A DNA stretch of 64,000 nucleotides from Gonocerus acuteangulatus. Taxonomy: Eukaryota; Arthropoda; Insecta; Hemiptera; Coreidae. The DNA is taken from assembly GCA_946811695.1 (NCBI GenBank), contig OX328123.1, positions 146,740,337-146,804,336 of the forward strand. Direction: 5' to 3'. The notes beneath the pieces are model-generated. The model was given only the letters and a program-made list of their open reading frames with translations. It had not been told where the DNA came from and did not search any database. Of the stretch, positions 11,812-22,239 are shown one piece after another (position 1 is the stretch's first letter; the number at the start of each line of letters is the position of its first letter). Both the position numbers and the translations under genes were made by a program.

Positions 11812-13866
11812 ATGAATCTTTTCCAAAAATTTAATAAAACTCGCCAGAATCACGTTCACCGCCCCATCGGTGACGAAAACTGGGTAAAAAACATCTCCTC
11901 GGTCAACGTCCCCCCTCAGGTTAACAACATACTTTGTTTAGGAGAAAAATTTTCTTTACCTCCTACACCAGGTATTGTTGTTCCCAAAATAATTACCGAT
12001 GTAGAATACATACTACAAACCGTTCCTTGTAAAGAGGAAGACCAAACCCGCTCTAAAGTAGTTAATAGCATCACCAATTTCTTACAAATTCCTTCTCCCA
12101 GCCACTCCCACCTTTCCACTGAATTTTACAAAGACCTAAAACACACCAAAACTTTCTTACGGACACATGAACAACATATAATATGTACTAAATCCGACAA
12201 GGGAAACACGACCGTCATCATGGACAGAACAGAATACAACGAAAAAATGACCAACTTATTCAACGACACCAATACATACTTACCCATTCCTAAGGACATT
12301 ACGAAAATACAAGAACGAAAATTCAACGAACACATTCACAAACTTTTTAACTCTAACGAAATCGACAAATCCACTAAGACCCTCTTAATTTCCCACAATT
12401 CCCTCCCACCGCGTGCCTATGGCCTCCCCAAAATCCACAAACCTGGTAATCCCCTTCGTCCCATCATTGCCAATATAGATTCTCCCTCTTCCAGCCTCAG
12501 TAAATTTCTTCTTCCCTCATTACAAATACTTAGCCATAATAATCCCTATGATATAAAAAATTCTTTTGACCTAATTTCTAAATTATCCAACCTAACCATT
12601 CCCCACGGCCACATTTTAGTTTCCATTGATGCCACATCCTTATTCACTAACGTCCCACTAGCCAAAACGCTAGAAATTATCGAAAACCATTGGCCCACCC
12701 TCCACCTCCATAGCCCTCTATCCTTTGATCTGTTTATAGAAAGTCTAAAACTTTGTGTTAACAGCGGTTTTTTTAAATATGATGGGAAATTCTATAAACA
12801 AATTGAAGGTCTAGCCATGGGCAACTGTCTTGCACCCGATTTATCCTCAATCCTTCTCAACGATCTTCTCAACTCCCTCGTCCCACAGTTTCCCCATGAC
12901 ATCTCATTCATCTGCAAATACGTAGACGATCTTTTGCTGATGATTAACCCAAACAGACTAACAGACATACTTACCTGTTTCAATTCCTTTTACCCTAGGC
13001 TTCAATTTACAGTCGAAATAGAACAGGACAGACAGCTCCCATACTTGGACATCTTACTAATTAGACAGACTGACGGTACTATTATTACTGACTGGTACAC
13101 AAAACCCACATACTCGGGACGGTTACTTAATTTTCATTCATCCCATCCTTACCACCTCAAGATTAATGTAGCCAGAAATCTCCTTCGCCGAGTCCTCTCC
13201 CTATCCCATGCTTCCTTCCACAATAAAAATATTAATATCGCCTCAGATATATTGGCACGCAACCAATTTCCCCCCAACCTCATAAAATCCCTTGTTAAAA
13301 AAGTAAAATCCCAACCTTCCAGCACTATCTCTCCCAATTCTTCCCTAACTCCCAGTTCCCAAATGTTCCGATCTCTACCATTTACACCTGGACTGACTGA
13401 TAAACTTACAAAGACAATTAAAAAATCCTACCCTTCCCTAAACTTTGGTTTGAAAACTACCAACAAACTCAAAACCCTCTACACCAAACTCAAAGACCCC
13501 ATCCCTTTTGAACATACAACCCGATGTGTTTACCAAGTCCCTTGCCAAACCCCTTCCTGTAATGGTGTATACATAGGAGAAACCATAAATGACATTCACT
13601 CACGTCTTACACAACATAAACGAACCATCACTAATAAAGAAATAGATAAATCTGCACTTGCAAAACACGCCATTACACAAAAACACACTTTTAACTTCGA
13701 CGACACGAAAATTCTTTCTACACAACGTAACAAAAAAAGACTACAGATCTCGGAATGTGTACACATAAACTTAAACAAAAACAATATAAATTACAAAACT
13801 GACCAACAAGGCATTTCTCCTATGTACGCTAATATTTTCCAAATACTCGCCCGACCACCTACCTAG
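11812..13866 (+). CDS. Penelope-type reverse transcriptase with GIY-YIG endonuclease
   Basis: This uninterrupted ORF of 684 residues encodes the polymerase and nicking endonuclease of a PLE, which copies its RNA into chromosomal DNA. RT motifs: SHNSLPPRAYGLPKIHKPG near residue 200 is the PLE signature, SIDATSLFTNVP near 270 is motif A, and KYVDDLLLMI near 370 is the catalytic YVDD. The C-terminal GIY-YIG domain near residues 573-650 shows VYQVPC, then GVYIGET, then QHKR and a final H-x2-H-like segment. The frame is also open upstream of the chosen ATG to 11743, so the ATG is probably internal and the true N-terminus is lost. The C-rich coding strand contrasts with the surrounding AT-rich DNA. 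The long intact frame suggests a fairly recent insertion. Confidence 0.85.
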   Translation: MNLFQKFNKTRQNHVHRPIGDENWVKNISSVNVPPQVNNILCLGEKFSLPPTPGIVVPKIITDVEYILQTVPCKEEDQTRSKVVNSITNFLQIPSPSHSHLSTEFYKDLKHTKTFLRTHEQHIICTKSDKGNTTVIMDRTEYNEKMTNLFNDTNTYLPIPKDITKIQERKFNEHIHKLFNSNEIDKSTKTLLISHNSLPPRAYGLPKIHKPGNPLRPIIANIDSPSSSLSKFLLPSLQILSHNNPYDIKNSFDLISKLSNLTIPHGHILVSIDATSLFTNVPLAKTLEIIENHWPTLHLHSPLSFDLFIESLKLCVNSGFFKYDGKFYKQIEGLAMGNCLAPDLSSILLNDLLNSLVPQFPHDISFICKYVDDLLLMINPNRLTDILTCFNSFYPRLQFTVEIEQDRQLPYLDILLIRQTDGTIITDWYTKPTYSGRLLNFHSSHPYHLKINVARNLLRRVLSLSHASFHNKNINIASDILARNQFPPNLIKSLVKKVKSQPSSTISPNSSLTPSSQMFRSLPFTPGLTDKLTKTIKKSYPSLNFGLKTTNKLKTLYTKLKDPIPFEHTTRCVYQVPCQTPSCNGVYIGETINDIHSRLTQHKRTITNKEIDKSALAKHAITQKHTFNFDDTKILSTQRNKKRLQISECVHINLNKNNINYKTDQQGISPMYANIFQILARPPT

Positions 13867-14376
13867 ATTTTTACCTTGCCCCTTGGGTATCCTTCCATTA
13901 ACACCTTTTTCTCCTTTCCTGTCATAAAATGTCATAAACATCTGTTTGATCCTACCGCCCGTTTTCCCCCACCTCTTGCTGTTTCCAGTTACTTATACCC
14001 CTTGCAGATTCCTTTTTTCCTTAGACACTTTCACAATGGTTACTTAATTGCCAACCTTGGTCTTCCTCTGCCGCTCGGCATTTCCATTGGTATGTAGTAT
14101 CTTATTTCTTTGTAAAATTAATTAATGTTACTATTAGCTACTATATTTGTCATTGGTATATAGTTCTCTTATTTCTTTGTAAAATCAATTAATGTTACTA
14201 ATTACTATTAAAATCAATTACTGTACCTATTTTCTTTTTCATTCTACTCATTCTAAGAATTTTAAGACGATATGTTCTGTTATAAGTTAAACTGTATCTA
14301 TAGTTCTGTTACCTATCACAATTATAAATTTTTCTTGATTGTTTCTGTATTAATTTCTTTTTTTTTGTCATTTTAG

Positions 14377-14410
14377 CTGACGAAGGCTACCAATGAGTAG
14401 CCGAAACGTC
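14377..14410 (+). other. Hammerhead-core-like hairpin at the PLE 3' region
   Basis: CTGACGA, one extra A, then stem GGCTAC/GTAGCC with loop CAATGA, then GAAACGTC. The conserved CUGANGA and GAAA boxes flank stem II as in a hammerhead ribozyme. The extra A next to stem II departs from the strict consensus. PLEs are known to carry hammerhead motifs. No convincing stem III is visible here. Confidence 0.5.
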
Positions 14411-14524
14411 CGAAATATAGATTTTTTTAAAACAAAATCATATTGAGGTTTATTTAGCCGAATCCCAACCATTCCATCTGTACTTATCACCTCGACGGCT
14501 AACTATCTAATCATCATTATTTTG

Positions 14525-15240
14525 TTTGTAAGGCGGTTCGGCCTTCCATCTTACACTCCACACTATGTACTCTACTTGGAGACTCGCTGGTCTACTCTTT
14601 ATGTAAAAGCTTTAAAAATGCATTTACTCTGCATAAATAAAGTACTGAGTATGCCAGATCGCCGCCAGCCGAAAAAGCTTCTTCAAGAAGCACTATGTAC
14701 TAAACAAGCCATCTACAGGGATTTGGAGGGAATCTTCCTTAAGACCGGGGAGATCATTAAAGGCTTTTTTCATGGGACCATGGAAATGAGATCAGTTTCA
14801 ATCAACAGGATCCTGACTAAAGAAGCAACCCTGCAGGAAGAGAAGAGGAAGGAAAACCTGCTTGCTGTACAGTCCCCACCTCTTGTACTAAGAGCTGGAA
14901 TTTAAAGAAAGCGGCACTTTGTACATATCAGATGGCAGAGAACTCTATCGAATAAGATGGCAAGATCAGAGATGTTCCACTTTAATAAGAAGCCTTGGCG
15001 AACAGGAGAGAGGTCCCGCTGCTCTAGGTGCAAGTTACAAGAAGACGAAGATACCTTCCATTTCCTTGCAATATGTCCAGTTCTGAAGGAGTTTAGGCTC
15101 AAATATTATGGCAAAACATCTTTTACTAAGGAAGCCTTAGGGAAGGAGCTAAATGGGAGAAACTGGGACATCCTTTGCAAGTACCTCAATACCATTTATA
15201 AGTATAGACAATTTTTGATCCAACAATTTAATTATTAGTG
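14525..15240 (+). pseudogene. C-terminal part of the LINE ORF2
   Basis: The frame resumes with FVRRFGLPSYTPHYVLYLET and NKVLSMPDRR, a block that follows the RT in CR1/L2-like elements. It ends with the Cys-His motif CSRCKLQEDEDTFHFLAICP and a stop at 15236-15238. One stop or frameshift separates 14522-14905 from 14957-15238. It belongs to the same element as 6423-11745. Confidence 0.65.
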
Positions 15241-15890
15241 TATTTTTGTTTTGATTTATTGATATTGTTGAATATATTTTTTTTATTAGTCAGAGTTTGA
15301 TATATTTATTCTTTTGTTTCTTAAATATTTATTTGTCACTGATTATAGAGGAGTGACAGGTTTATTCTATCTGTATGCTTTTCATTCAATCTGGGTACGC
15401 AGATTACCACTCCAGCTAACTGGCTGGCAAAATACATTATAGTGCAAACTTTGAAGAAAATCGGTGCTGAGGACGCTCTACTTCAGATTTACCAATTATA
15501 CTTGAGGTTGATGTCACGGTATAAGAAATTACATCAGTTAGACAAGAGCAAATGTTTAAACATTATTTTTTTTATTTTAAAGGACTTTTAAATGACTCGC
15601 TCTCTGTTGGATTGGAGCTATTTACATTAAGATAAGAGATAAATGCTTGTAAATAATTGGAAGCCATGACACTTTACTGCCTGACATGTCCTTATAAAAG
15701 TATAATTTTCATATGGAAATGTTTACACTTCTAAAATTATGGTTAATTAAATCATTGTGTTCAATTAATCCTACTAGGAAGTGACTTACTTAAAAGCCTG
15801 TTAATGACATATGTATATAACTATATATGCCAATCCGTTGTTTCAGGTAATCCTCTATTAAAACAACAACCTTAGCAAATATAATAGCAT
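15241..15890. other. AT-rich sequence, no gene recognised
   Basis: Probable LINE 3' UTR (to about 15350) and unassigned DNA. No ORF or clear repeat signature is seen. Confidence 0.3.
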
Positions 15891-16042
15891 CCAAAACCAT
15901 TTCAAATCTTCAAAAATGGTAAAGCAAAAAGAAAAACAAAACAAAAATCAGTGCGCTTTAAAAGCCAACCAGACATATTGATATAAAGCTGATGCTTTAT
16001 CTTAAGGCCTTTATTCTTAATTCTAGAAAGGATTAGTGTAGG

Positions 16043-16084
16043 AATCATGGCACTGCTAATCTTAAGATTAGCAGTGCCATGATT
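16043..16084. repeat. Perfect 42-bp palindrome
   Basis: Two arms of 21 bp (AATCATGGCACTGCTAATCTT and its exact complement) meet with no spacer at 16063/16064. It lies about 150 bp upstream of a Penelope-type hairpin. Confidence 0.95.
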
Positions 16085-16232
16085 TAAAGTGATGACAAGC
16101 CCTTGTGGAAATAGGGTGGACATATGAAAGAAGGTAATATAATTTAAGGATATTTTTAAGAAATTTTACATTGTATGGATAAAGGGGGTAATTTTAATGT
16201 AATTCAATATATGTAATGTGTTTTTCTTCTAG

Positions 16233-16264
16233 TTTAATGAGGATGGCCGTGAGGCCGAAACGTC
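16233..16264 (+). other. Hammerhead-core-like hairpin module
   Basis: TTTAATGAGGAT, then stem GGCC/GGCC with loop GTGA, then GAAACGTC. The preceding TTTTTCTTCTAGT matches the sequence beside the module at 18569-18600 on the other strand, so both belong to one family of element ends. Confidence 0.4.
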
Positions 16265-16439
16265 AAATGAGGAAATGTAATTAGCTCATTAATAAAATTG
16301 GCTGAGGTGAAGATCAAAAATAAAGTATAGTGGAAATAGAAGCAGTAATTACTTTGTTTTGATCTTTTGTGGAACACGTAAGCCCCCAAGAGCAAAAATT
16401 TAAAATGAAATCTCAAAAAGAATAACATTTTAGTAACCA

Positions 16440-16655
16440 CACCCGCAAACTGACAAAAAACCTAACGGAAATCACTCCTTCCACCTCCTCAACATGTTCT
16501 GTAGGAAAACGCTGTTAAAAATATATTTTAAAAAAAGTCTGACTTGCAGGAATTGCGGTCATCTTCGCATGTTTCTGTTCTTATCCCTAGTGCCATTTGG
16601 AAAACTTAGAATAGAAACAGTTTTGACTTTTCATGAAAAGTGTAACATGTAATGT

Positions 16656-16687
<32 letters not shown>

Positions 16688-18500
16688 AAGATGTTAGGCG
16701 AAAACTTACAGTATTATAATCGGAAATTACTTCCTCCCCCCTCGCTCTAGGAAAACAGTAGCTACTCATTTTCTGCTGTAAGTAATTTAAAAAACAGCCA
16801 ATGATAAACTAAGCCCAGCAGACACCATAAAGTCCGACTGCTAGCCTCTTCTTAACGTTCGCCCTTGGATATCACTAGTTTCTCATTTTCTTACCTTGTT
16901 ACAATACTTATTTTATTGTTAAAGGCAAATTAAAAGTGAGGTAAGAGACAAAAACCTGTTCAAAATAACAACAAAATTAGCCTCACAGATGTTGGGTGCT
17001 GGTTGGTGAAGGTTCATCATTTAGGAAAAGAAACTGCATCATCTCAGCATGAGTTATCCTTAGTGACATTTGTAAAGGAATAGAAACCGTTTTTGGTTGT
17101 TTTGATGTTTCTATTTCTGTGTTGTACCAAATTTCATTGAAATCGGACCATTTTTAAGCAGGCTGAAAGACATATACATATATATTGTAATGATCTATAA
17201 GGGGGGTGCTCTAGAAAGTGTCAGTTTCTGGCATAGCAAAGAGTAGCATTCCTAGACAATAAGTCCAGGCAATAAAACTACCACATATTTTTTCATTGAA
17301 GGCTACTGTATCTGTGTCTAAATCAGTTACCAGTTCAACTTCACTTTTATTGAAGTTCGAGTAAAGTTGAGTCTTAATTTTTTTCTTTGTTAAAGGAATG
17401 AAAGGGTGCAATTTCTGGGTTCCAGTAATTTTTTTTTTTTTCCATATCTCCCCTTTAATTTTAGTTCTATCTGAAAACAATTCAAATTTTGATCAGGGAT
17501 GCTTATTGCTGAATTTACAATACAAATATCCATCACTCACCATATTTTTACCAACTACGCAGTGACAATTATAAAGTCAAAATTATGTTATAAAATGATC
17601 CCGTTCCCATCCCATAATGAAACTAACAGCATATGTAGTCAATGAACTGAAGATTCAAATATATTTTTTTCAGAATTTTAAAAGTACAGTTTTTTGATAA
17701 CCGTTACGTACAAGTTTTCGAAATTTTTTTTGAAAAGTAAAATTTGTAATAAGTTGGTCTTGTTGTATATCAAATAAAAGTCCATTTAATTAGCTAAACA
17801 ATGAGACTATGCTGACTGTTCTAGCTAAAATAGAACTCAATCTATCAAGGAATTAACATTTTCCAGTTGGCCAAAAAAAGGCTGTTTTTCAATACTTTGA
17901 AAATTAATACTAAAAAAACGGAAACAGATAAATTTTTTTAAAAAATTGTACCATTCAAGGAGTTGTTAGATCTATTATGATTCAAAATTTCAAAAAAATC
18001 TAAGAGGGTCGGGTTGTAAACAGTACTTTCATTGGTTGAATTGACGTGGAATGGCCCTTGTATTAGTTCATTCTCTAGTTCGTTAATTATTTTTCTTGTC
18101 TCATTTTTTTTGTAATTTTAAATAAAATTGTTAAATATATGTTCATAAAATAAAACTATGCTTGCTCAAGACTTACTGCTACCTTCACTTCATTTCTAAT
18201 TGGCCTCTGAGCATTACATTCCTTTCCTTTAATTTCACTTTAATAATCTCATGTATTTTATAAAATTGTTGTCAAGTTGTATATTAGAAATACAAAGTAA
18301 ATACTCATTTAAAAATATAGTAACATAATAACATTTTAATGTTATCAATGTGGCCTAAGTTTCATTCACTTCATTTCATTTTTTTGGGTTAATTCAATTG
18401 TTTTAATTTCAAATTTCGTTGAGAATAAATTTGAACTCTAGTCTCCCTTCAAAATGTATGAATTCAATTGTTATGTTAATGGTATTTTTAATTAAGAACA
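16440..18500. other. AT-rich region, no gene recognised
   Basis: The region contains an A28 tract (16657-16686) and an RTE-like tail near 17100-17190 (CCAAATTTCATTGAAATCGG, then a TA run). Small ORFs such as 17211-17480 minus lack recognisable features. Confidence 0.3.
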
Positions 18501-18568
18501 CTTCAAATTTATTATGATCACCACCTCAAACCATAAATATTTTATTTATTTCCTCTCCTTACACGTAA

Positions 18569-18600
18569 CATTTCGGCCTTTAGGCCATTTTCAAATCACT
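18569..18600 (-). other. Hammerhead-core-like hairpin, minus copy
   Basis: On the minus strand: GATTTGAAAAT, stem GGCC/GGCC with loop TAAA, then GAAATGT. It is the left member of a head-to-head pair with 19921-19952. The CTGANGA box is degraded. Confidence 0.35.
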
Positions 18601-19920
18601 AGAAGAAAAATAAAGTAAGTGTTAACATAACATTTTTAATTGAGCTTGGACCTCGGAATTTTCTTCTGGAGAAAATAAGGGTATGAGATAATTTTTTTTT
18701 TTTTCCTACCCCCAAAGAAAATTTACAAATCAAAATTGCTGGCTTGTGCCAGTTCATGTTCTACTCCACGTGCATTTGTCAGTGTTTGAAGGTGGAGTAC
18801 ATTTTTTTTCAATGCAAGTCTTCCCTTGAAGGGTCCATCGGTTTGCTGTTGGTGGGGGGGCCACCGCTTATAATATAATTAGAATGGAAGCAGATCAAAA
18901 AGGAGCTTCAATGAATGAGTATTTAAGAAGAAAAAAGGAGGAGTGTAAACAATTTTTAGTGGATTAAAGTTGAGTAAAGGATTTGTTTTTAGGAAGAAAA
19001 AAGCACCTTAAGGCACTGGGGAAAATTTATTATTTAAAAGAATGTAAAAATAATTTTTAAATTCCACCACATTTTCTGTATGGTTCGAAAATTGTTGTCA
19101 CCCTAATGTTTTAAAGAAACTAAAAAATACTGATATTTTTAATAAATCTGCTGAAGAACTAATTGATTTTGATATTAATCAAGGATACTGGCTTGTTGGG
19201 AGTACTAAGAAAGATTTAAATTCTATTATTAATAAACTAAATGTTAATGCTAAGGTAAAATGTTAAGAAGAGTTCAATGTTTTCATAGATTATGTAATGA
19301 TAAGGAAATAACTTAAATCTAGGTAAATTAAGGAATAAATTACAAACATACCACAGAATAAAAGTAATAAAACTAAAATGTGATAATAGATATAAAATGG
19401 CGCTAATGATCCGAGCAATCGATGCACCATAATAATAAAAATGGTAAACATAAAACCTTTGTAGATTGTAAGAATATAAGAGAAAATTTATTATTTAGAA
19501 ATAATGATGCGGATAGTGAACTAATAAAGAAGTATAATGAGTATTTATAAGAAAGAACTGGTTGTGAATTTAACTGATATAAAAATCCCTTAGGAAGTAA
19601 TTAATTTAATGAAAATGTAGATTTGTTTCTGACGAATGCCCAGATAGATATAATAAATGTAATAGTAGATGTAGAGTGTATTTTAAAATCATTAGATACT
19701 TGTAAAAACCATTTTAATAGCCTTAGAAATGATATAAGTAGGAAAATTGGAAATTTTGTGGAGAAGAAAGAAAAAATGTTTTTAACTGGGTAAATTAATT
19801 GAAATTTGGGAGGATTTAAAAATTACAATTAGGTTTAAAAAAGAAAATTCTAAAGTTATATTAATATAAATGGCTTTGAGGGTCGAATGAGATGTTAACA
19901 ATTTTTTTATTTTTTTCCTA

Positions 19921-19952
19921 GTGATTTGAAAATGGTGTAAAGGCCAAAACGT
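19921..19952 (+). other. Degenerate hairpin module, plus copy
   Basis: GTGATTTGAAAATGG, then GTGTAAAGGCC and AAAACGTG. The stem has decayed relative to 18569-18600, with which it is paired in inverted orientation. Confidence 0.35.
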
Positions 19953-20149
19953 GAGGGTAAGGAGAGGAAATAAATAAATGAAATATTTATGGAATAGGTG
20001 ATGATCATACTAGGGCGCTTTAATTTAGCTTGACCTCAGAATTTTCTATCGGAGAAGGATATTATAAGATAATATTTTTATGTTTCACTATATTTTTAAA
20101 TCTACTTAATATTTCGAGTAATATATCCGAAATCGTTTTTAACGGAACT

Positions 20150-20530
20150 AGGCAAGTTACTGAGCTGGGTTCAATTTGCGGTACCGTTTCTGAACTGGGT
20201 CCTACGGACCTCCTCTGTCTGTTTTCCCGCTATTTTCTAAAGCCCCTCTGCTGCGTCTGCCCTGGGCTCAATTTGCGCCCGGCCGCAATTGACACCCATA
20301 TGTCTAGCCGGTATCCGGGAGTCTCTTGGTACGGTGGGAGTAACGCCTATAAGAAGGGCCTCCCCCCACCACTCTCTCCCTCATTCGAGCACCAGAGACG
20401 GACGTCACTCGATCTCATTCGAGCCAGCATACAAGGGCAGCGCCCACACATTTCTCATCAGCCGGCAGCCGACTTCATCTTCACTCTATGACCTAGCAGC
20501 GACCATTATTCTCCGCAACATGCCGACATA
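20150..20530 (+). repeat. GC-richer island, LTR-like or promoter-like
   Basis: The base composition differs sharply from the AT-rich flanks. It contains a TATA-like GCCTATAAGAAGG near 20346 and, downstream, short repeated CTCGATCTCATTCGAGC-like words. This could be a solo LTR or a SINE-like promoter. I found no matching second copy or target duplication. The overlapping ORFs at 20030-20491 and 20289-20531 have no recognisable protein features. Confidence 0.3.
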
Positions 20531-20539
20531 ACTACTACA

Positions 20540-21158
20540 AGTCTGCCTCTTCATTTCCAGAACACCATCCGCATCATAAGCTCAGTATAACTCAATAATA
20601 AAATAACTGCCAATACTCAAGTAAATTCAGAATAAAAGCTAGCAAAAAATTCAATAATGGCCAATAATTATATTTTAGTATACAAGTTCAATATTTTAAT
20701 TATGTGCTAATTTTTCTTTAATACCCCAACATTGATACAATTATATGAGTCAAGCACCTTTTATTTTATATATTTAATTGAGTATCACAGCCATAAATTA
20801 TATTTTATTTCAAATAAGTCAATTGTTTCCAACTCTATTTTATTTACTATTAACCTTTCTCCTTATATATAATATGGTCTCAATACAATAAAAGGACAGG
20901 TGGTAAGAAGTGGTTATAATTTAACATTTCTCATGCTTTTTCTTTCAGGAAATTTTATTAAATTAAAATCATTATTCACATTAAATAAATAATAGTTTTA
21001 TTCATAAATCCGTATATGGTGAGTTTGGTAACATTTAAATGAACCCTGAGATATAATGAAAAAATAAAAAAAACCTATCAAGTGACTATTTCTTTAAACA
21101 ATTTTTTAAATATAATTCATTTTCTTATTCTTTTTAAATCTTGCCGAAACCAAAACAC

Positions 21159-21200
<42 letters not shown>

Positions 21201-21400
21201 TCAACCACCATTATATCTATGGGATCTGAAACATGAAATTTTCGTGTCGGTACTTTCAGATTGCGTCATGAGGTCAACCTCATAAGCAGGTTTCCTCCCT
21301 ATGGAGGGGGGGGGGAGGAACCGCGCTAAAAGACAAACAGCCCGCTGCAAGAGCTACAGGATAATGGAAGGTTCGCTTTCTAACTGTTTTATGAAATAAA
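20540..21400. other. AT-rich region with a (TA)n tract
   Basis: No gene seen. A (TA)n microsatellite occupies about 21162-21192 and is followed by T9. A G-rich run (nine G) lies at 21308-21316. Confidence 0.4.
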
Positions 21401-22160
21401 CTAGCTGAATGCCCGTGCTTCGCCATGGCACATAAGTAATTATTTTATTGCGTTAAATAATTTCTTATCAAAATTAACGATACTCTTTAATTTTGAGCAG
21501 GTTATTATTGCACGGTTCCCTTCATACTGTATGTTATTCATCAATTGATGAGTAATCAAAGTATAATGTTTCTTGACACTGGGGCGCTCCAGACCAGTAT
21601 TAGAGTTAGAGCTACCCCGTTATCTATAGGTTACTAGTAACTTAACCAGTACCGGTAGAAATTCGTTGTCAATAATAAATGTATATTAAAATTTATTTTT
21701 CCAAGATGTCATTTGGAAATACCTATTATATTTGCGAGCATTACCAATAAGTGTTCTGACTGGGGATCCTGATGGGTGAGAAGGCTGAGCAAGGGTTCGG
21801 GATATTATTACCTCGGATGGACCATCACCAGATAAAGCGTAAACTCTATGGGGGACAAAGTCACAGTCAATTATAGTAATTCAAGGTCTGCCATCATAGT
21901 TGAAATTAACCGCAATTACACAGCTGTTCTGTTATTGTCCTAGTAACGCATGCTGCCTAGGCTTGCCTGCTCTAACCAACTGAAAATTCAAATCCCTCGA
22001 AAAATACTTAGAAATTTGAATATAAAAAAATCCTTTCTTAGCGATTGTTTACATGCTAAAAAGAGTGTCCATGCTAAATTTAAATTTTTCTGTCAAGTGG
22101 TTTGGGCTGGACGATGATAGGTCAGTGAGTGAGTGGTATTTGACAAATATATAGTAGATT
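21400..22160 (+). repeat. RTE-type dispersed repeat B
   Basis: It starts with ACTAGCTGAATGCCCGTGCT, resembling the head of repeat A, and ends GGTCAGTGAGTGAGTGG, then a TATATAGTAGATTAG tail. This head and tail are characteristic of RTE-derived insect repeats. No intact ORF is present. Confidence 0.55.
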
Positions 22161-22239
22161 AGCTAAAGCATATTATTAAACTTACCCAATGTCAAATGAC
22201 AAAGTATAAAAATAAAATACCTATTCTTATTCTTGATTC

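Larger units (their letters stand above)
11743..14505 (+). mobile_element. Penelope-like element (PLE), 5'-truncated
   Basis: The left edge joins LINE RT directly to an open PLE frame (LFNDISNFISNI), so the 5' part is missing. The RT plus GIY-YIG ORF, an AT-rich 3' region, and a terminal hairpin at 14377-14410 follow. The 3' end, with AGCCGAATCCCAAC then CGGCTAACTATCT, recurs at 61914-61970 after the same kind of hairpin, which defines the element's 3' part. Confidence 0.8.
6423..15240 (+). mobile_element. Decayed CR1/L2-like non-LTR retrotransposon, split by two insertions
   Basis: Pieces in order on the plus strand are ORF1 (6423-7421), the start of the endonuclease (about 7465-7503), an inserted TIR element (7504-10063), the rest of the endonuclease and linker (10064-11270), the reverse transcriptase (about 11420-11745), a Penelope-like insertion (about 11746-14520) and the C-terminal part (about 14525-15240). 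The endonuclease frame is TYNI left of the TIR element and resumes as ICGLSNKI to its right, so the two sides were contiguous. About 200 residues of RT C-terminal to YADDIVLM are missing at the Penelope insertion. Stops and frameshifts show the element is dead. The 5' end is not clearly defined and may be upstream of 6423. Confidence 0.75.
18515..20090 (+). mobile_element. Decayed Penelope-like or related element with inverted and direct terminal repeats
   Basis: About 95 bp at 18515-18610 is inverted at 19908-20007. Each arm carries one hairpin module, minus at 18569-18600 and plus at 19921-19952. Just inside or beyond these, a 60-70 bp direct repeat (TTAATTGAGCTTGG at 18635 and TTTAGCTTGACC at 20021) is present. 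The interior has only short, broken ORFs with no clear RT motif. A mixture of inverted and direct termini is known for PLEs. Confidence 0.45.

Noticed and set aside
11916..13784. Minus-strand ORFs within the PLE gene
   Set aside because: They are shadows of the 684-residue RT/GIY-YIG frame and have no family features.
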